Notes: generated by a model from the sequence alone, not told the origin. Counted from the first letter of the stretch, positions 16,250 through 27,000 are shown. The stretch is 38,884 bases of DNA from CAZOZP01 sp964584325 (GCA_964584325.1 CAZOZP010000032.1:1-38884); one strand, 5' to 3'. Made by a program: numbers and translations.

Positions 16250-17151
16250 TGAAACTAAAACATATTTTGATAAAATCATTCAGAGAAGTATTCTATAACT
16301 CGAAGTTTGCAATTCTTTTATGGATTTCTAATTTTCTTTTTGCCGCAATTCTTAGCATGCCGGTCTTTTTTATTCTTCAGGAGAATTTGAAACATTCATC
16401 TATTGCCTCTTCCCTTGCTTCAGAATTTAATATGGTTTGGTATTATCAGTTGAGGAATATTTACAGTGCAAATTTTGAAAGCATTCCAATGCTTATTTAC
16501 GCAGTGATATTTGTTTATTCTCTGATTCAAAATTTTTTCATGGGTGGATTAGTTACAATTTTTAACAATCCTAAAAAGAACCATTTTGTTGATTTCTTTT
16601 ATGGAGGAGTAAAATTCTGGTATAGGTTTACCAAAGTATTTTTCCTTTCAGTAATACTCCTTGTTTTTTTGTTTGTTGGAGATAATCTTGTAAGCAGGCA
16701 GATGGATTATTGGTTCAACAATTCAGAAAGACATCAGATGGATTTTTTTCTAAACCTCCTGAGATACATTCTGCTTATTTGCATTATAGGCCTTATAATT
16801 ATTCTATCGGATTATACAAAAGTATCTTTAGCTGTTAAAGACAATTCAAGTGTATTTCGTGAAATCAAAGTTGTAATTAACCTTATCAGAAAAAATTTCG
16901 GAATTATGATAAATTCATTTTTTATGATTTCTGTTATTTCAGGTGCCGGGGTTCTGGTTTATAACATAATTGGGCGTTATATTCCTGTTTCACCGGTCTA
17001 TTTTCTTATTCTTTCCTTTTTTCTTCAGCAAATGTTGGTTATTTTTAGGTTATTCAATAAAATGCTTTTTACTGCTTCGGAAATTATGATTTATAAGGAA
17101 ATAACTGCTGAAGTCATAAGTGCTGAGGTTATTGATGAAAAAGGAGAATAA
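16249..17151 (+). CDS. Unknown polytopic membrane protein paired with the M1-like protein
   Basis: The 300-residue protein begins MKLKHILIKSF at an ATG overlapping the stop of the previous gene by one base; a longer frame reaching back to 16198 is unlikely. About six hydrophobic segments are seen (roughly 22-44, 76-100, 122-142, 170-190, 217-240, 250-272), with Lys/Arg-rich cytoplasmic stretches. I do not recognise the family; it could be a permease-like or scaffold protein. Coupling to a secreted pseudo-peptidase suggests they form one envelope complex. AAAAGGAG near its end serves as the ribosome site of def. Confidence 0.85.
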   Translation: MKLKHILIKSFREVFYNSKFAILLWISNFLFAAILSMPVFFILQENLKHSSIASSLASEFNMVWYYQLRNIYSANFESIPMLIYAVIFVYSLIQNFFMGGLVTIFNNPKKNHFVDFFYGGVKFWYRFTKVFFLSVILLVFLFVGDNLVSRQMDYWFNNSERHQMDFFLNLLRYILLICIIGLIIILSDYTKVSLAVKDNSSVFREIKVVINLIRKNFGIMINSFFMISVISGAGVLVYNIIGRYIPVSPVYFLILSFFLQQMLVIFRLFNKMLFTASEIMIYKEITAEVISAEVIDEKGE

Positions 17152-17709
17152 ATGGATATACTTCCTATAACAGTTTACGGAGACAAAATACTTCGTGAAA
17201 AGGCAAAAAAAATTAAGGCTGTGGACGATGATATAATTGAACTTATATCCGATATGTTCACAACAATGCGGGAAGCCAATGGAGTAGGATTAGCTGCTAA
17301 CCAAGTTGGGTCTGATAAAGCTTTGTTTGTTATTGACATTTCACCCGTTGACGGATATGAAAAAAATGAACCTATTGTAATGATAAATCCGGAAATATTA
17401 GTATTTTCTGATTCATTTACGGATTATGAAGAAGGTTGTTTGAGTTTACCCGGAATTCATGCAAGTGTAACAAGACCCGGTGAAATAAAAATTAAATACC
17501 TTGATGCAAACGAACAAGAAAACATTATAGATGCAGACAGGTTTTTTGCCAGAGTAATACAACACGAATACGATCATTTGCTTGGTAAAATGATTCCTGA
17601 CAGAGTTACTCCGGCAGATAAAAAGAAGATGAGAGACGATTTAATGCGGATTATGAAAAGAGACATCGATCCGGATTACCTGATTACAGAACGTGGAACT
17701 TCATTTTAA
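17152..17709 (+). CDS. def: Peptide deformylase
   Basis: Removes the formyl group from the N-terminal methionine of new proteins. The 185-residue enzyme has all three metal and catalytic motifs: GVGLAANQ (44-51), EGCLS (94-98, with metal ligand Cys96) and HEYDH (138-142, His ligands plus catalytic Glu139). GGAG sits just before the start, which follows the upstream stop without a gap. Its stop overlaps the ATG of fmt by one base (TAATG), the classic def-fmt pairing of opposing reactions. Confidence 0.98.
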   Translation: MDILPITVYGDKILREKAKKIKAVDDDIIELISDMFTTMREANGVGLAANQVGSDKALFVIDISPVDGYEKNEPIVMINPEILVFSDSFTDYEEGCLSLPGIHASVTRPGEIKIKYLDANEQENIIDADRFFARVIQHEYDHLLGKMIPDRVTPADKKKMRDDLMRIMKRDIDPDYLITERGTSF

Positions 17710-18605
17710 TGGATATTGTATTTTTTGGTACCCCTGATATTGCAGTTGAATCTCTGAAGAAAATATCCGAGTCAGAACACAATATTAAAGCTGTCGTAAC
17801 TGTACCCGATAAACAAAAAGGCCGAGGCTTGAAAACCGGATACTCTGCAGTTAAGGAATATGCGGTTTCAGCCGGATATAATGTTTTACAGCCTGAATCT
17901 CTTAGTGATGAAGAATTTATTTCCGAATTAAGAAAACTAAATGCTGATGTTTTTGTAGTTGTTGCTTTCCGAATATTACCTGAATCCGTTTATTCCATGC
18001 CCCCAAAAGGTTGTTTTAATATGCATGGATCGATTCTGCCAAAGTATAGAGGAGCCGCTCCAATACAATGGGCAATAATAAATGGAGATTCCGAAACAGG
18101 TGTTACTACATTTTTTCTGCAAAAAAAAGTGGATACAGGTGAAATTATTCTGCAATATCGGATTGAAATTGACAATGAAGATGATTTTGGCAGTTTGTAC
18201 CGGAAAATCAGTAATCTGGGTGCAGAAGCAGTTGTGAAAACTCTGGAGATGATTGAAAAAAATTTGGTGATACCAAAAATGCAGGATAGCAGTATTGCTA
18301 CAACTGCTCCAAAAATATCGAAAGAAATATGCAGGATCAGCTGGGAAAAAAAGTCATCGGAAATCGTAAATCTTATTAGGGGCTTATCACCAATACCGGG
18401 GGCATACTTTATTTATAATGATAAATCCTATAAAGTTTTTAGGGCAAAAGAATGCGAAGTTAACCTGCGTATCGGAGAAGTGCAATACGGGAAAGGCGAA
18501 GTGCTGGTTGGAGCTAAGGACGGATGTGTAAGTATTCTGGAAATACAACCCGAAGGAAGGAAAAGAATGAGCATTGATGATTTTCTTAGGGGATATAAAC
18601 TATAA
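17709..18605 (+). CDS. fmt: Methionyl-tRNA formyltransferase
   Basis: Formylates initiator Met-tRNA with 10-formyl-tetrahydrofolate. The 298-residue protein has the N-terminal folate-binding Rossmann domain with catalytic Asn104, His106 (FNMHGSILPKYRGAAP) and Asp142 (KVDTGEI), followed by the OB-like C-terminal domain that contacts tRNA (about 205-298). It is slightly shorter than the E. coli enzyme (about 315) but complete. It is coupled to def. Confidence 0.98.
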   Translation: MDIVFFGTPDIAVESLKKISESEHNIKAVVTVPDKQKGRGLKTGYSAVKEYAVSAGYNVLQPESLSDEEFISELRKLNADVFVVVAFRILPESVYSMPPKGCFNMHGSILPKYRGAAPIQWAIINGDSETGVTTFFLQKKVDTGEIILQYRIEIDNEDDFGSLYRKISNLGAEAVVKTLEMIEKNLVIPKMQDSSIATTAPKISKEICRISWEKKSSEIVNLIRGLSPIPGAYFIYNDKSYKVFRAKECEVNLRIGEVQYGKGEVLVGAKDGCVSILEIQPEGRKRMSIDDFLRGYKL

Positions 18606-18618
18606 AATTGAGGCAAAT

Positions 18619-19593
18619 TTGGCTGGAAGATATGAAAACCTGCTTGATGCAGTCGGTAATACGCCGATTGTAAAATTAAATAAAATAACTAAAGGATTAA
18701 AAGCAAGGATCTGGGTAAAACTTGAAATGGCAAATCCGGGAGGCAGCATAAAGGACCGGATTTCAAGATACATGATTGAGAAAGCCGAAAAAGACGGCAG
18801 AATAAAACCGGGGGATACAATAATTGAAAACTCTTCGGGTAATACGGCAATGGGACTTGCAATTGCTGCCAGACAAAAGGGTTACAAACTAAAAGTAGTT
18901 CTCCGCAATACAATTAGTACAGAAAAACTAAAGATGCTTGAAATTATGGGTGTAGATGTTATACTTGTTGATGCATCACTGCCGCCGGAAGATGAGAAGT
19001 CATATAATAATTTTGCAAAATATCTGGCAGACAGAAATCCGGATTTCTATTATATAGATCAGCATAATAATCTTGATAATAATGAAGCTCATTATATGTC
19101 AACAGGACCTGAAATCTGGGAGCAGATGGAAGGGAAAGTTGATTATCTTATAGGAGCAATTGGAACTTGCGGAACAATTCTGGGAGCAGGGAAATATCTT
19201 AAAGAAAAAAATTCGCAAATAAAAGTTATTGGTCTCGATCCTTACGGGTCTGTTTTTTATGATTACTTCAAATCCGGTGAAATGATAAAACCATTCAGGT
19301 ATTACACCGAAGGGGCGGGAGACGAATTTATAATCGGAACTGCAAAATTGCACGAGTTGGATGATATAATGAAGTTTGATGATAAATCTGCATTTATGTG
19401 GGCACGAAGGGCTGCTTGTGAAGAAGGTATCCTTGCAGGCGGTTCAAGCGGAGCAAATATTTACGGGGCAGTTGAACTTGCAAAGCAAATTGACAGGGAA
19501 GCTGATATTGTTACATTTATTCCTGATTCAGGATACAAGTATTTAAGCAGTGTTTATAATGATGAATGGCTTAAGCAAAGGGGATTGCTTTAA
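18619..19593 (+). CDS. Cystathionine beta-synthase / cysteine synthase family PLP enzyme
   Basis: Fold-type II PLP enzyme that joins an activated serine to sulfide or homocysteine. The PLP lysine is in NPGGSIKDR, the substrate loop is ENSSGNTAMG, the phosphate cup GTCGT, and GGSSGAN follows. The end, PDSGYKYLSSVYNDEWL, resembles the catalytic core of cystathionine beta-synthase more than CysK, but there is no N-terminal heme region and no C-terminal CBS-domain pair. The TTG at 18619 is preferred because TGAGG lies 5 bases before it and the protein then starts like its relatives (324 aa); ATG codons at 18574/18577 inside fmt are possible but lack a site. Which acceptor is used cannot be told. 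Confidence 0.88.
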   Translation: MAGRYENLLDAVGNTPIVKLNKITKGLKARIWVKLEMANPGGSIKDRISRYMIEKAEKDGRIKPGDTIIENSSGNTAMGLAIAARQKGYKLKVVLRNTISTEKLKMLEIMGVDVILVDASLPPEDEKSYNNFAKYLADRNPDFYYIDQHNNLDNNEAHYMSTGPEIWEQMEGKVDYLIGAIGTCGTILGAGKYLKEKNSQIKVIGLDPYGSVFYDYFKSGEMIKPFRYYTEGAGDEFIIGTAKLHELDDIMKFDDKSAFMWARRAACEEGILAGGSSGANIYGAVELAKQIDREADIVTFIPDSGYKYLSSVYNDEWLKQRGLL

Positions 19594-19598
19594 GGCAG

Positions 19599-20453
19599 AT
19601 GAAAAACTCGAGTGAAAATATCAGACAGGCATATTCAGAAGCAGTGGATATGAGTAAAAACCATTATGAGAATTTTCCTGTTATAAGTTTTCTTATTCCG
19701 CGAAAAAAAAGAAATGATGTTGCCGTTATATACAAGTTTGCGCGCATGGCTGATGATATAGCAGATGAGGGTTATGAAGACCCGGATATAAGAACAAAAA
19801 AACTTGAAGCATTTGAGGATTATCTGCTTCGAGCAGTTAACGGTGATTATGAATCTGTTTTTTGGGAAGCATTATCAAAATCAGTTCATAATTTAAGTCT
19901 TTCCCCTGAAAATCTGTTCAATCTGCTAAAAGCATTTAAGCAGGATGTTGTAAAAAAAAGATATGAAAACTATGAGAGTCTCCAGGACTATTGCAGACTG
20001 TCGGCTAATCCGGTTGGCAGACTGATACTTGAAGTTTTCGGTATAAGAGATAATTCAGCTTTCGGATTGTCGGATAAAATATGCACAGGATTACAGATAG
20101 CCAATTTCATTCAGGATGTGAGTTTGGATATCAAAAAGGGAAGAATCTATCTGCCGCAAGAAGATATCAAAAGATTTGGAGTTGCCGAGAATCAGTTTCA
20201 AGGAAATCTGGCTACCCCGAATTTCAAGGAGCTGATTAAAAATGAGTGCACAAGAACAAAAAAGCTTTTTGATGAGGGCGAGGCTTTACTCGGGTATTTG
20301 TCGGGAAGACTTAAGATAGAGATTAAATGGACTATCAACGGAGGAAGGGAGATTCTAAAAAAAATTGAGAAGTCCGACTATGATGTATTGAATAACCGTC
20401 CGGTAATCACAAAAATTGAATTTGCCGGACTCTTGTTAAAATCATTATTCTGA
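19599..20453 (+). CDS. hpnC: Squalene synthase HpnC (hydroxysqualene-forming)
   Basis: Trans-isoprenyl diphosphate synthase of the three-enzyme bacterial squalene route; HpnC converts presqualene diphosphate to hydroxysqualene. The 284-residue protein has HYENFPV and the first Asp motif D52-D-x-x-D56 in ARMADDIADEG, and the second at Asp173/Asp177 (FIQDVSLD). The HYENFP start distinguishes HpnC from HpnD. AAGG lies 5 bases before the ATG. It is followed after 2 bases by hpnD. Confidence 0.94.
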   Translation: MKNSSENIRQAYSEAVDMSKNHYENFPVISFLIPRKKRNDVAVIYKFARMADDIADEGYEDPDIRTKKLEAFEDYLLRAVNGDYESVFWEALSKSVHNLSLSPENLFNLLKAFKQDVVKKRYENYESLQDYCRLSANPVGRLILEVFGIRDNSAFGLSDKICTGLQIANFIQDVSLDIKKGRIYLPQEDIKRFGVAENQFQGNLATPNFKELIKNECTRTKKLFDEGEALLGYLSGRLKIEIKWTINGGREILKKIEKSDYDVLNNRPVITKIEFAGLLLKSLF

Positions 20454-20455
20454 TT

Positions 20456-21301
20456 ATGGAAACTCCTAAAGAAATATCAAAGAAAAGTAAAAGTAGTTTT
20501 TACAATGCATTGAATATGCTTCCTAAAGAAAAAAGAGATGCAATTCATGCCGTTTATGCATTCTGCCGAAAAACTGATGATATAGTTGATGAAAACAACG
20601 ATTCTCCGGTTCAAAAGCAAAAAAAACTGAGCGACTGGAAAAAAGAACTTGAATTAACTCTGGCTAAAAGAAATTCTTCGAACCTTGTACTTAACAGTCT
20701 GCATGATGCTATCATTAAATTCAAAATACCGGTTGACCCATTCTTTGACTTGATTAAAGGAATGGAATGGGATATCTATCCTCGTGAGTTCTGGAGCTTT
20801 GAAGAATTGCTTCAATATTGTTATCTTGCTGCATCTACTGTCGGACTTATGTCTATAGAAATATTCGGATATAAAAATCCCTCCGCAAAGGAGTATGCAG
20901 TCAACCTCGGCTATGCTCTTCAGTTAACTAATATAATCAGAGACGTTGGTACCGATCTGGATAATGGAAGGATATATCTTCCTCTTGAAGATTTCCGGAA
21001 ATTCGGTTATACGGTTGAAGAATTAAAAGAAAAAAAATACAACAAGAATTTTGTAAATATGATGCGTCACCTTGCAGGCAGAGCACATGAGTTTTATATA
21101 ATTGCTGAAAAACACCTTGATCCGGAAGACAGGAAATCTGTTATTCCTGCTATTATCATGCGTAAGGTGTATTATGAACTGTTAAAGAAAATTGAGAAAA
21201 GCGAATTCCGTGTTCTGGATGAGAAAATTAGAATTCCATCATATAAAAAACTTTTTATTGCGGTTGGGGTTTGGGTGAAATATAATCTGGCGGGGAAATG
21301 A
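20456..21301 (+). CDS. hpnD: Presqualene diphosphate synthase HpnD
   Basis: Condenses two farnesyl diphosphates to presqualene diphosphate, the step before HpnC. The 281-residue protein has the typical SSFYNALNMLPKEKRDAI start, DDIVDEN (Asp41, Asp42, Asp45) and NIIRDVGTD (Asp163, Asp167). It overlaps hpnE by four bases (ATGA). Confidence 0.94.
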   Translation: METPKEISKKSKSSFYNALNMLPKEKRDAIHAVYAFCRKTDDIVDENNDSPVQKQKKLSDWKKELELTLAKRNSSNLVLNSLHDAIIKFKIPVDPFFDLIKGMEWDIYPREFWSFEELLQYCYLAASTVGLMSIEIFGYKNPSAKEYAVNLGYALQLTNIIRDVGTDLDNGRIYLPLEDFRKFGYTVEELKEKKYNKNFVNMMRHLAGRAHEFYIIAEKHLDPEDRKSVIPAIIMRKVYYELLKKIEKSEFRVLDEKIRIPSYKKLFIAVGVWVKYNLAGK

Positions 21302-22578
21302 AAAAGATATTGATTATAGGAGGAGGACTTTCAGGAATTACCGCTGCAGTTTACCTGAGCAGAGCCGGAAACAGAGTAACTCTTTTTGAAGCCTCACCTT
21401 CACTTGGCGGCAGGATAGCATCTTTTTTAGATTCGGATACAGGAACGGTATTAGACAGAGGACAACACATTATGATGGGTTGTTATGAAGAAACAATTGA
21501 ATTGCTTGATATTATTGGAACCCGAAGATTTATAAATCCGGATGCGGGCCTGTCATTCAGGTATGTTGAAAAGGGAGGAAAACAATCCTCTCTGAGAATT
21601 GCGCCTGGATTCTATCCGTTTAATGCAATTACCGGATTACTACGATTTTCTGCACTAAACCTGAGTGACAGAATATCTATTTTATTCCTTATTATTTCGT
21701 TCGTGATTCTAGACGAAAAAAAATTAAAATCTGTTTCTTCCGAAGAGTGGCTTCGTATGAAAGGACAATCTAAGCGGGCTATTGCCGGATTCTGGGAGAT
21801 GACTGCCATTTCTGTTTTTAATGCAAATCTGAAAGATATTAATGCTTCGGATTTTCTTCTTGTGATGAAAAAAATATTTATCGGCGGGAACAGAGGTATT
21901 TCAGTAATAATTCCTGATAGAACTCTGGAAGCTTTATTTATTGAACCATCCGGAATTTATATTGAAGGTAAAGACAGCGAAATAATTCTTTCTGAAAGAG
22001 TTACAGAATTAAGAATTGAGAATAATAGAATAACTTCGGTAATTACGAGCGCATCCGAATATAAAGATTTTGATTATGTTGTATCAGCAATACCTCCTTC
22101 AGCTTTAGAAAAAATATACTGCGGGAAAGAAATAAACCGGGAAGATAAATTCAGTTATGAATCTATTCTAAATGTACATTTATGGCTCGATCACAATAAT
22201 ATAACTGCTCCTGTTTACGGACTGATATCATCTGAACTGCACTGGGTTTTTAATAAAGGGAATTACATAAGCATAACCCGTAGTGCAGCAAACGGAATAA
22301 TTGAGCTATCCAGGGAAGAATTACTGGGAATTGTATTCGCGGAATTGGAGAAATATTTTCCTTGGTTTACAAGAAAAACAGTTATTGCTTCAAAAATTAT
22401 AAAAGAAAAAAGGGCAACCTGCAACAATAGGGAAGAATTGGGCAAATTGAAGTCTTCTTTCAAACAGGAAAATCTTTTAATCTGCGGGGACTGGACAGAT
22501 GATGAGTATCCTTGCACAATTGAGAGTGCTGTAAGAAGCGGTAAAGATGTCGCATTCAAAATAAATGCCGCCAACTGA
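21298..22578 (+). CDS. hpnE: Hydroxysqualene dehydroxylase HpnE
   Basis: FAD-dependent enzyme that reduces hydroxysqualene to squalene. The 426-residue protein opens with a dinucleotide-binding motif (Gly8-Gly-Gly-Leu-Ser-Gly13, Glu31 in LFEA), then GGRIAS, and ends with the FAD-closing CGDWTDDEYPCTIESAVRSG, all typical of amine-oxidase-like HpnE. Together hpnCDE supply squalene. No squalene-hopene cyclase or other cyclase is in the window, so the end product (hopanoid, sterol or squalene itself) is open. Confidence 0.94.
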   Translation: MKKILIIGGGLSGITAAVYLSRAGNRVTLFEASPSLGGRIASFLDSDTGTVLDRGQHIMMGCYEETIELLDIIGTRRFINPDAGLSFRYVEKGGKQSSLRIAPGFYPFNAITGLLRFSALNLSDRISILFLIISFVILDEKKLKSVSSEEWLRMKGQSKRAIAGFWEMTAISVFNANLKDINASDFLLVMKKIFIGGNRGISVIIPDRTLEALFIEPSGIYIEGKDSEIILSERVTELRIENNRITSVITSASEYKDFDYVVSAIPPSALEKIYCGKEINREDKFSYESILNVHLWLDHNNITAPVYGLISSELHWVFNKGNYISITRSAANGIIELSREELLGIVFAELEKYFPWFTRKTVIASKIIKEKRATCNNREELGKLKSSFKQENLLICGDWTDDEYPCTIESAVRSGKDVAFKINAAN

Positions 22579-22584
22579 TTCCTA

Positions 22585-22615
22585 TTGTAGGAAGTTAGGA
22601 TTTTAGTTATTTTTA
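22585..22615 (+). promoter_or_regulatory. Candidate promoter of the citrate synthase gene
   Basis: TTG (22585-22587), a 20-base spacer and TATTTTTA (22608-22615), one base from TAnnTTTG. The same -7 octamer is found for the barrel gene at 35185. The TTG lies in the loop of a small perfect hairpin (TTCCTA 22579-22584 with TAGGAA 22588-22593) directly after the hpnE stop; that hairpin has no T run and is not a convincing terminator. Confidence 0.4.
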
Positions 22616-22655
22616 ACTTTATTATTTCACCTAAAAATCAAATGGAGTTACAATT

Positions 22656-23960
22656 ATGTCATTGTTAAAGGAGAAGATGCAGGAAAAAATAGATAATTGG
22701 CGTCCGCGCACAGCTAAGCTGTTGAAAGAATACGGGGAAGTCAAAGTCTGTGATGTAACCATATCGCAAATTATCGGAGGGATGAGGGATATTACATCTC
22801 TGACAACTGATATTTCATATCTTGACCCGATGGAAGGAATCAGGTTCAGAGGATATACAATACCTGAAGTTCTTGAAAAACTTCCGAAGGACGAAGGATG
22901 TGATGTTCCTTCAGTTGAAGCATTCTACTACCTTCTGCTAACCGGAGATATCCCCAATGCCGAAGAAATTGCTGATGTGAAACAGGAATTCAGCAAAAGA
23001 AGAAATGTACCTTCTTATGTATATGATGTTCTTAGAGCCATGGCAATAGACACACACCCAATGACTATGCTTTCGGTGGCAGTTCTTATACTTCAGAGAG
23101 AATCTGAATTCGCGAAAGAGTATCAGGCAGGAATGAAAAAGAATGATTACTGGAAACCGGCTCTTGAAGACAGCTTAAATCTTTTAGCAAAACTGCCTTC
23201 AATTGCTGCTTTCATATACCGGCTTAAATATAAAAACGGACAAATTATTCCTTCTGACGGCACTCTGGATTTTGGTGGAGATTTTGCTCATATGATGGGG
23301 GTAGGCAAGCCGTATGATGATGTATCAAGACTTTATTTTATTCTTCATTCAGACCACGAAAGCGGAAACGTAAGTGCTCATGCAGCACATTTGGTAGGCA
23401 GTGCTTTGTCAGACTTGTATTATGCTTCATCCGCAATGCTGGATGGATTGGCCGGACCACTTCATGGTTTAGCTAATCAGGAAGTATTAAGATGGATGCA
23501 GGGAGTTATGGAAGAAATGGGAAATAAAATACCCACTGAAGAAGAAATGAAGAAATTTGTTTGGGATACATTGAAATCAGGTCAGGTTATTCCCGGATTC
23601 GGTCACGCTGTTCTAAGAAAAACTGACCCAAGATATATGGCTCAAAGAGAATTCAGCCTAAAGCATTTAAGTCAGGATGTTTTGTTTAAATATGCAGATA
23701 TGCTATATCATATAGTACCTCCGATTCTTATGGAGCAAGGGAAAGCAAAAAATCCGTGGCCAAATATCGATGCGCAATCAGGTGTTATACAATGGCATTA
23801 CGGTGTAAAGGAATATGATTTCTATACAGTTATGTTTGGAGTTGGAAGAACACTCGGTATTTCAGCTAATTATGTATGGAGCAGGGCTTTAGGCTATCCG
23901 CTTGAAAGGCCTAAGTCTATAACTACAGATATGCTTGAGGAAATTGCCGGAATTAAATAA
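22656..23960 (+). CDS. gltA: Citrate synthase, mitochondrial-like type
   Basis: Joins oxaloacetate and acetyl-CoA to citrate. The 434-residue protein resembles eukaryotic mitochondrial enzymes, with the N-terminal GGMRDITSL and PMEGIRFRGYTIPE. The catalytic triad is visible: His270 (LAGPLHGLANQE), His317 (GFGHAVLRKTDPRY) and Asp372 (NIDAQSGV). This subtype (Si-type, probably dimeric and not NADH-regulated) is known from the Bacteroidota/Chlorobiota side. GGAG lies 9 bases before the ATG. It is a single gene between the squalene genes and the giant ligase. Confidence 0.97.
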   Translation: MSLLKEKMQEKIDNWRPRTAKLLKEYGEVKVCDVTISQIIGGMRDITSLTTDISYLDPMEGIRFRGYTIPEVLEKLPKDEGCDVPSVEAFYYLLLTGDIPNAEEIADVKQEFSKRRNVPSYVYDVLRAMAIDTHPMTMLSVAVLILQRESEFAKEYQAGMKKNDYWKPALEDSLNLLAKLPSIAAFIYRLKYKNGQIIPSDGTLDFGGDFAHMMGVGKPYDDVSRLYFILHSDHESGNVSAHAAHLVGSALSDLYYASSAMLDGLAGPLHGLANQEVLRWMQGVMEEMGNKIPTEEEMKKFVWDTLKSGQVIPGFGHAVLRKTDPRYMAQREFSLKHLSQDVLFKYADMLYHIVPPILMEQGKAKNPWPNIDAQSGVIQWHYGVKEYDFYTVMFGVGRTLGISANYVWSRALGYPLERPKSITTDMLEEIAGIK

Positions 23961-24030
23961 ATTCCTTTAGAACAGCGGTCTGAATTAAAGCAAGTACGAT
24001 TATTCCTAATATTATTGATTGGTTTTTGCT

Positions 24031-27000
24031 ATGGATTATTATGTCAGTCTTTTAAATAAAATATCTGCGGGACTAGCTGCAATTGAGGAATCTGAAGTTG
24101 AATCTCTTGTTTCAGCCATTAAGGAAGAATTCAGGAAAATTCCTGAGTCGGACATATTTAATCAAACTTCGGGCATTGAGAGTGTTTTTTCCGAGATATT
24201 TGAAGCTTTGCTTAAAGTAAAGCTGATGTATTCTATTATGGCTGAGATAAGCGGCGATATATACTATCGTTTCGGTGAGTATCTGCTTCAACAGAATAGC
24301 AGCGGAAATACGGCTATTATCAAATTGATGCATTCGTATCTCGATGCTTTCAGGTTCACAGTATTTCTTCAAAAAATATATGGGCAGAGGCAATGGGATG
24401 AACTTGTTGCCGAAATAATCGAGAAAAGCAATTATAATTATAATGTACTTTTTGAGTCTAGAGTCAAAAGCTATCCCGGAAAAACTCTGTTTAAGGTTTT
24501 AAGGCGTGAAAAAGAAAAAGACATATCGTTTCTTGAAACCAAAAGGCGGGCAGACCATTACCAGGCATCAATATACAGACTTTTCGATGCGCTGGGAAGT
24601 GAAACCGAAAAAAGTGTTTCCTTTCTTCTTGAAAACAGCCTTGATATGGCAATTCTTGACATAGCATGCCTAAAGGGCGGAATAATGAATATCATGATTC
24701 CGTCTAATTCAGTTTCTCAGCATGTCGAAATAATTCTGAATGAAACTAAATCACCCATACTATTCGTCCACGATGAAAAACAGCTCATTAAAATAAAAAA
24801 CATTAAGAATAACCTGCCTTACCTGAAAAAAGTGATAATTCTTATTGGCACAAGTGCTGAAGATTGGGTATTATCTTTCCGTGAATTCCAAATAAAGCTT
24901 TCTGAAACTGATGCTGTAATAAATCACCATTACAGGAATCCGTCAGTATTTGATAAGGCTTCTGTTATGTACACATCAGGTACAACCGGAGAACCGAAAG
25001 GCATTGTATTTTCCTATCTGAATATAGTTTATAAAAGATTTTGCCGTGCAATGGCAATTCCTCAAATAGGAGAAACTGATAAGTTTATATGTTTTCTTCC
25101 TCTATTCCATACTTTCGGAAGATACCTTGAACTTACCGGATGCGTCTTTTGGGCAGCAGAATATATATTTATGGAAAATCCCTCTGTTGAAACCATGGTT
25201 TCAAATATGCAGAATACTAAACCAACGGTTCTCATAAGCATTCCTAAGAAATGGCTTCAGCTTTATGAAAGTATATCGAACAGAGTGGATATAGAATCGG
25301 ATTCTGACATAAAAATACGTGATACTATATCAGAATTAACCGGTGGTCATCTTAAAATTGGTCTTTCAGCTGCCGGTTATCTTCCTCCTGAAGTATTTGA
25401 ATTCTTCAGAAGATTCGGTATTTGTCTGATGAGCGGCTTTGGTATGACTGAAGCCACAGGAGGAATTACAATGACTCCTGTGGAAAAATATGTACCTAAC
25501 TCTTTAGGGAAAGCATTGCCGGGTATTGATATTAAAATTGCCGAAGACGGAGAGCTTCTGATTAAAGGCAAATATGTGATGATTGGTTATTTCGGATATA
25601 CTTATGAGGAAACTTTTACTCCTGACGGATGGTTCCCAACGGGGGATGTAATGGTAGAAGATTCTCACGGATTTATTGAAATTGTTGACAGAAAGAAAGA
25701 TATCTACAAAAACATCAAAGGCGAGACAATTGCTCCTCAGAAAATAGAAAATTTGTTCCAGGATTTTGGGACGGTAAAACAGGTCTTTTTGGTTGGCGAC
25801 CACAGGCCATACAATACAGTACTGGTGTTCCCTGATAAGGCGAACCCGATTATTGCTTCTATGGATGAACAGACCATGCGAGACTATTTCGCATCTGTTG
25901 TTGTTACCGTTAATCAGTTCCTTGCTCCTTTTGAGAGAATTCTTAACTTCCGAATCATAGACCTGCCATTTACCATTGAACGAGGAGAACTTACAAACAA
26001 AGGAACTTTTAAGAGAAGAGTTATTGAGGCAAATTACAATTATGTAATCGAATCAATGTATGAAAGCCATTATATTTCTCTTCCTGTTGACGGAGTTGAG
26101 GTTAGAATACCAAACTGGTTCCTCAGAGAAATAGGCTGCTTAAGCAGGGATATTATAGCAGGTGAAAAGAGCATTGAGATACCCAAGCTGATGAAATCCT
26201 TAAAAATAGCCTGTATCGATAAATCCAATTATCTGTATCAGGTAGGAAACTTTGCCTATATTATTCTTTTAGACTATATCGACCTTCAACCTTTCCTGAT
26301 TAATCCAATTTACTGGATTGGAAACCTGGATTTGTTCGAATTTACCGGACACTCGATAATTCAGTGGCACAGAAGTAACGAAAGAGAAAAGAAATTCAAG
26401 TTTTCTTATCCGGCTGATAAAGTTGAAGCTACAGAGCATCACCGGGCAATTATGAAAAATCTCATTATAAAGGAAGAGAAATCACTTTACGGATTAAGTA
26501 TTGCAGCAGCTATGCTCCAAAGTGAAGATGAGAATATGGCTATTGGCGGAATTACTTATCTTTCAATGCTGAATAAAGATGAAAGTCTTCCAATAAGCAG
26601 ACAGACAAAAGTTATTCTCCGAAGACCAAATCTGGTAAAATCACTTCGCATTAAACGGGAGCTGTTTAAAGTTGCAATATCCAACACATACGGAATGGAA
26701 TTAAAAAATCTGATTGAACTTTACAATAGATCCAGCAGTGATATTCTTGACGAAGCAATTATGGAAGTAATAATTAAACTTAATAACAGCACAGAAAACT
26801 ATATTGCAATTCAGGCTGTAATTAAGAATGAGGTTAATAAATGGAAAGATAAACGGGATATATCAGAAACATCGCTGCCTCAGTTATTCAAGCTCCTGGC
26901 AAATTTCGGTATAAGTTATCCGGCTAAGTATGACCAGATTCGTCTATTCCTTGTGAGATTTCAGGTGGACAACGAATGGCAGGCTCTTACACAGCTTGCA

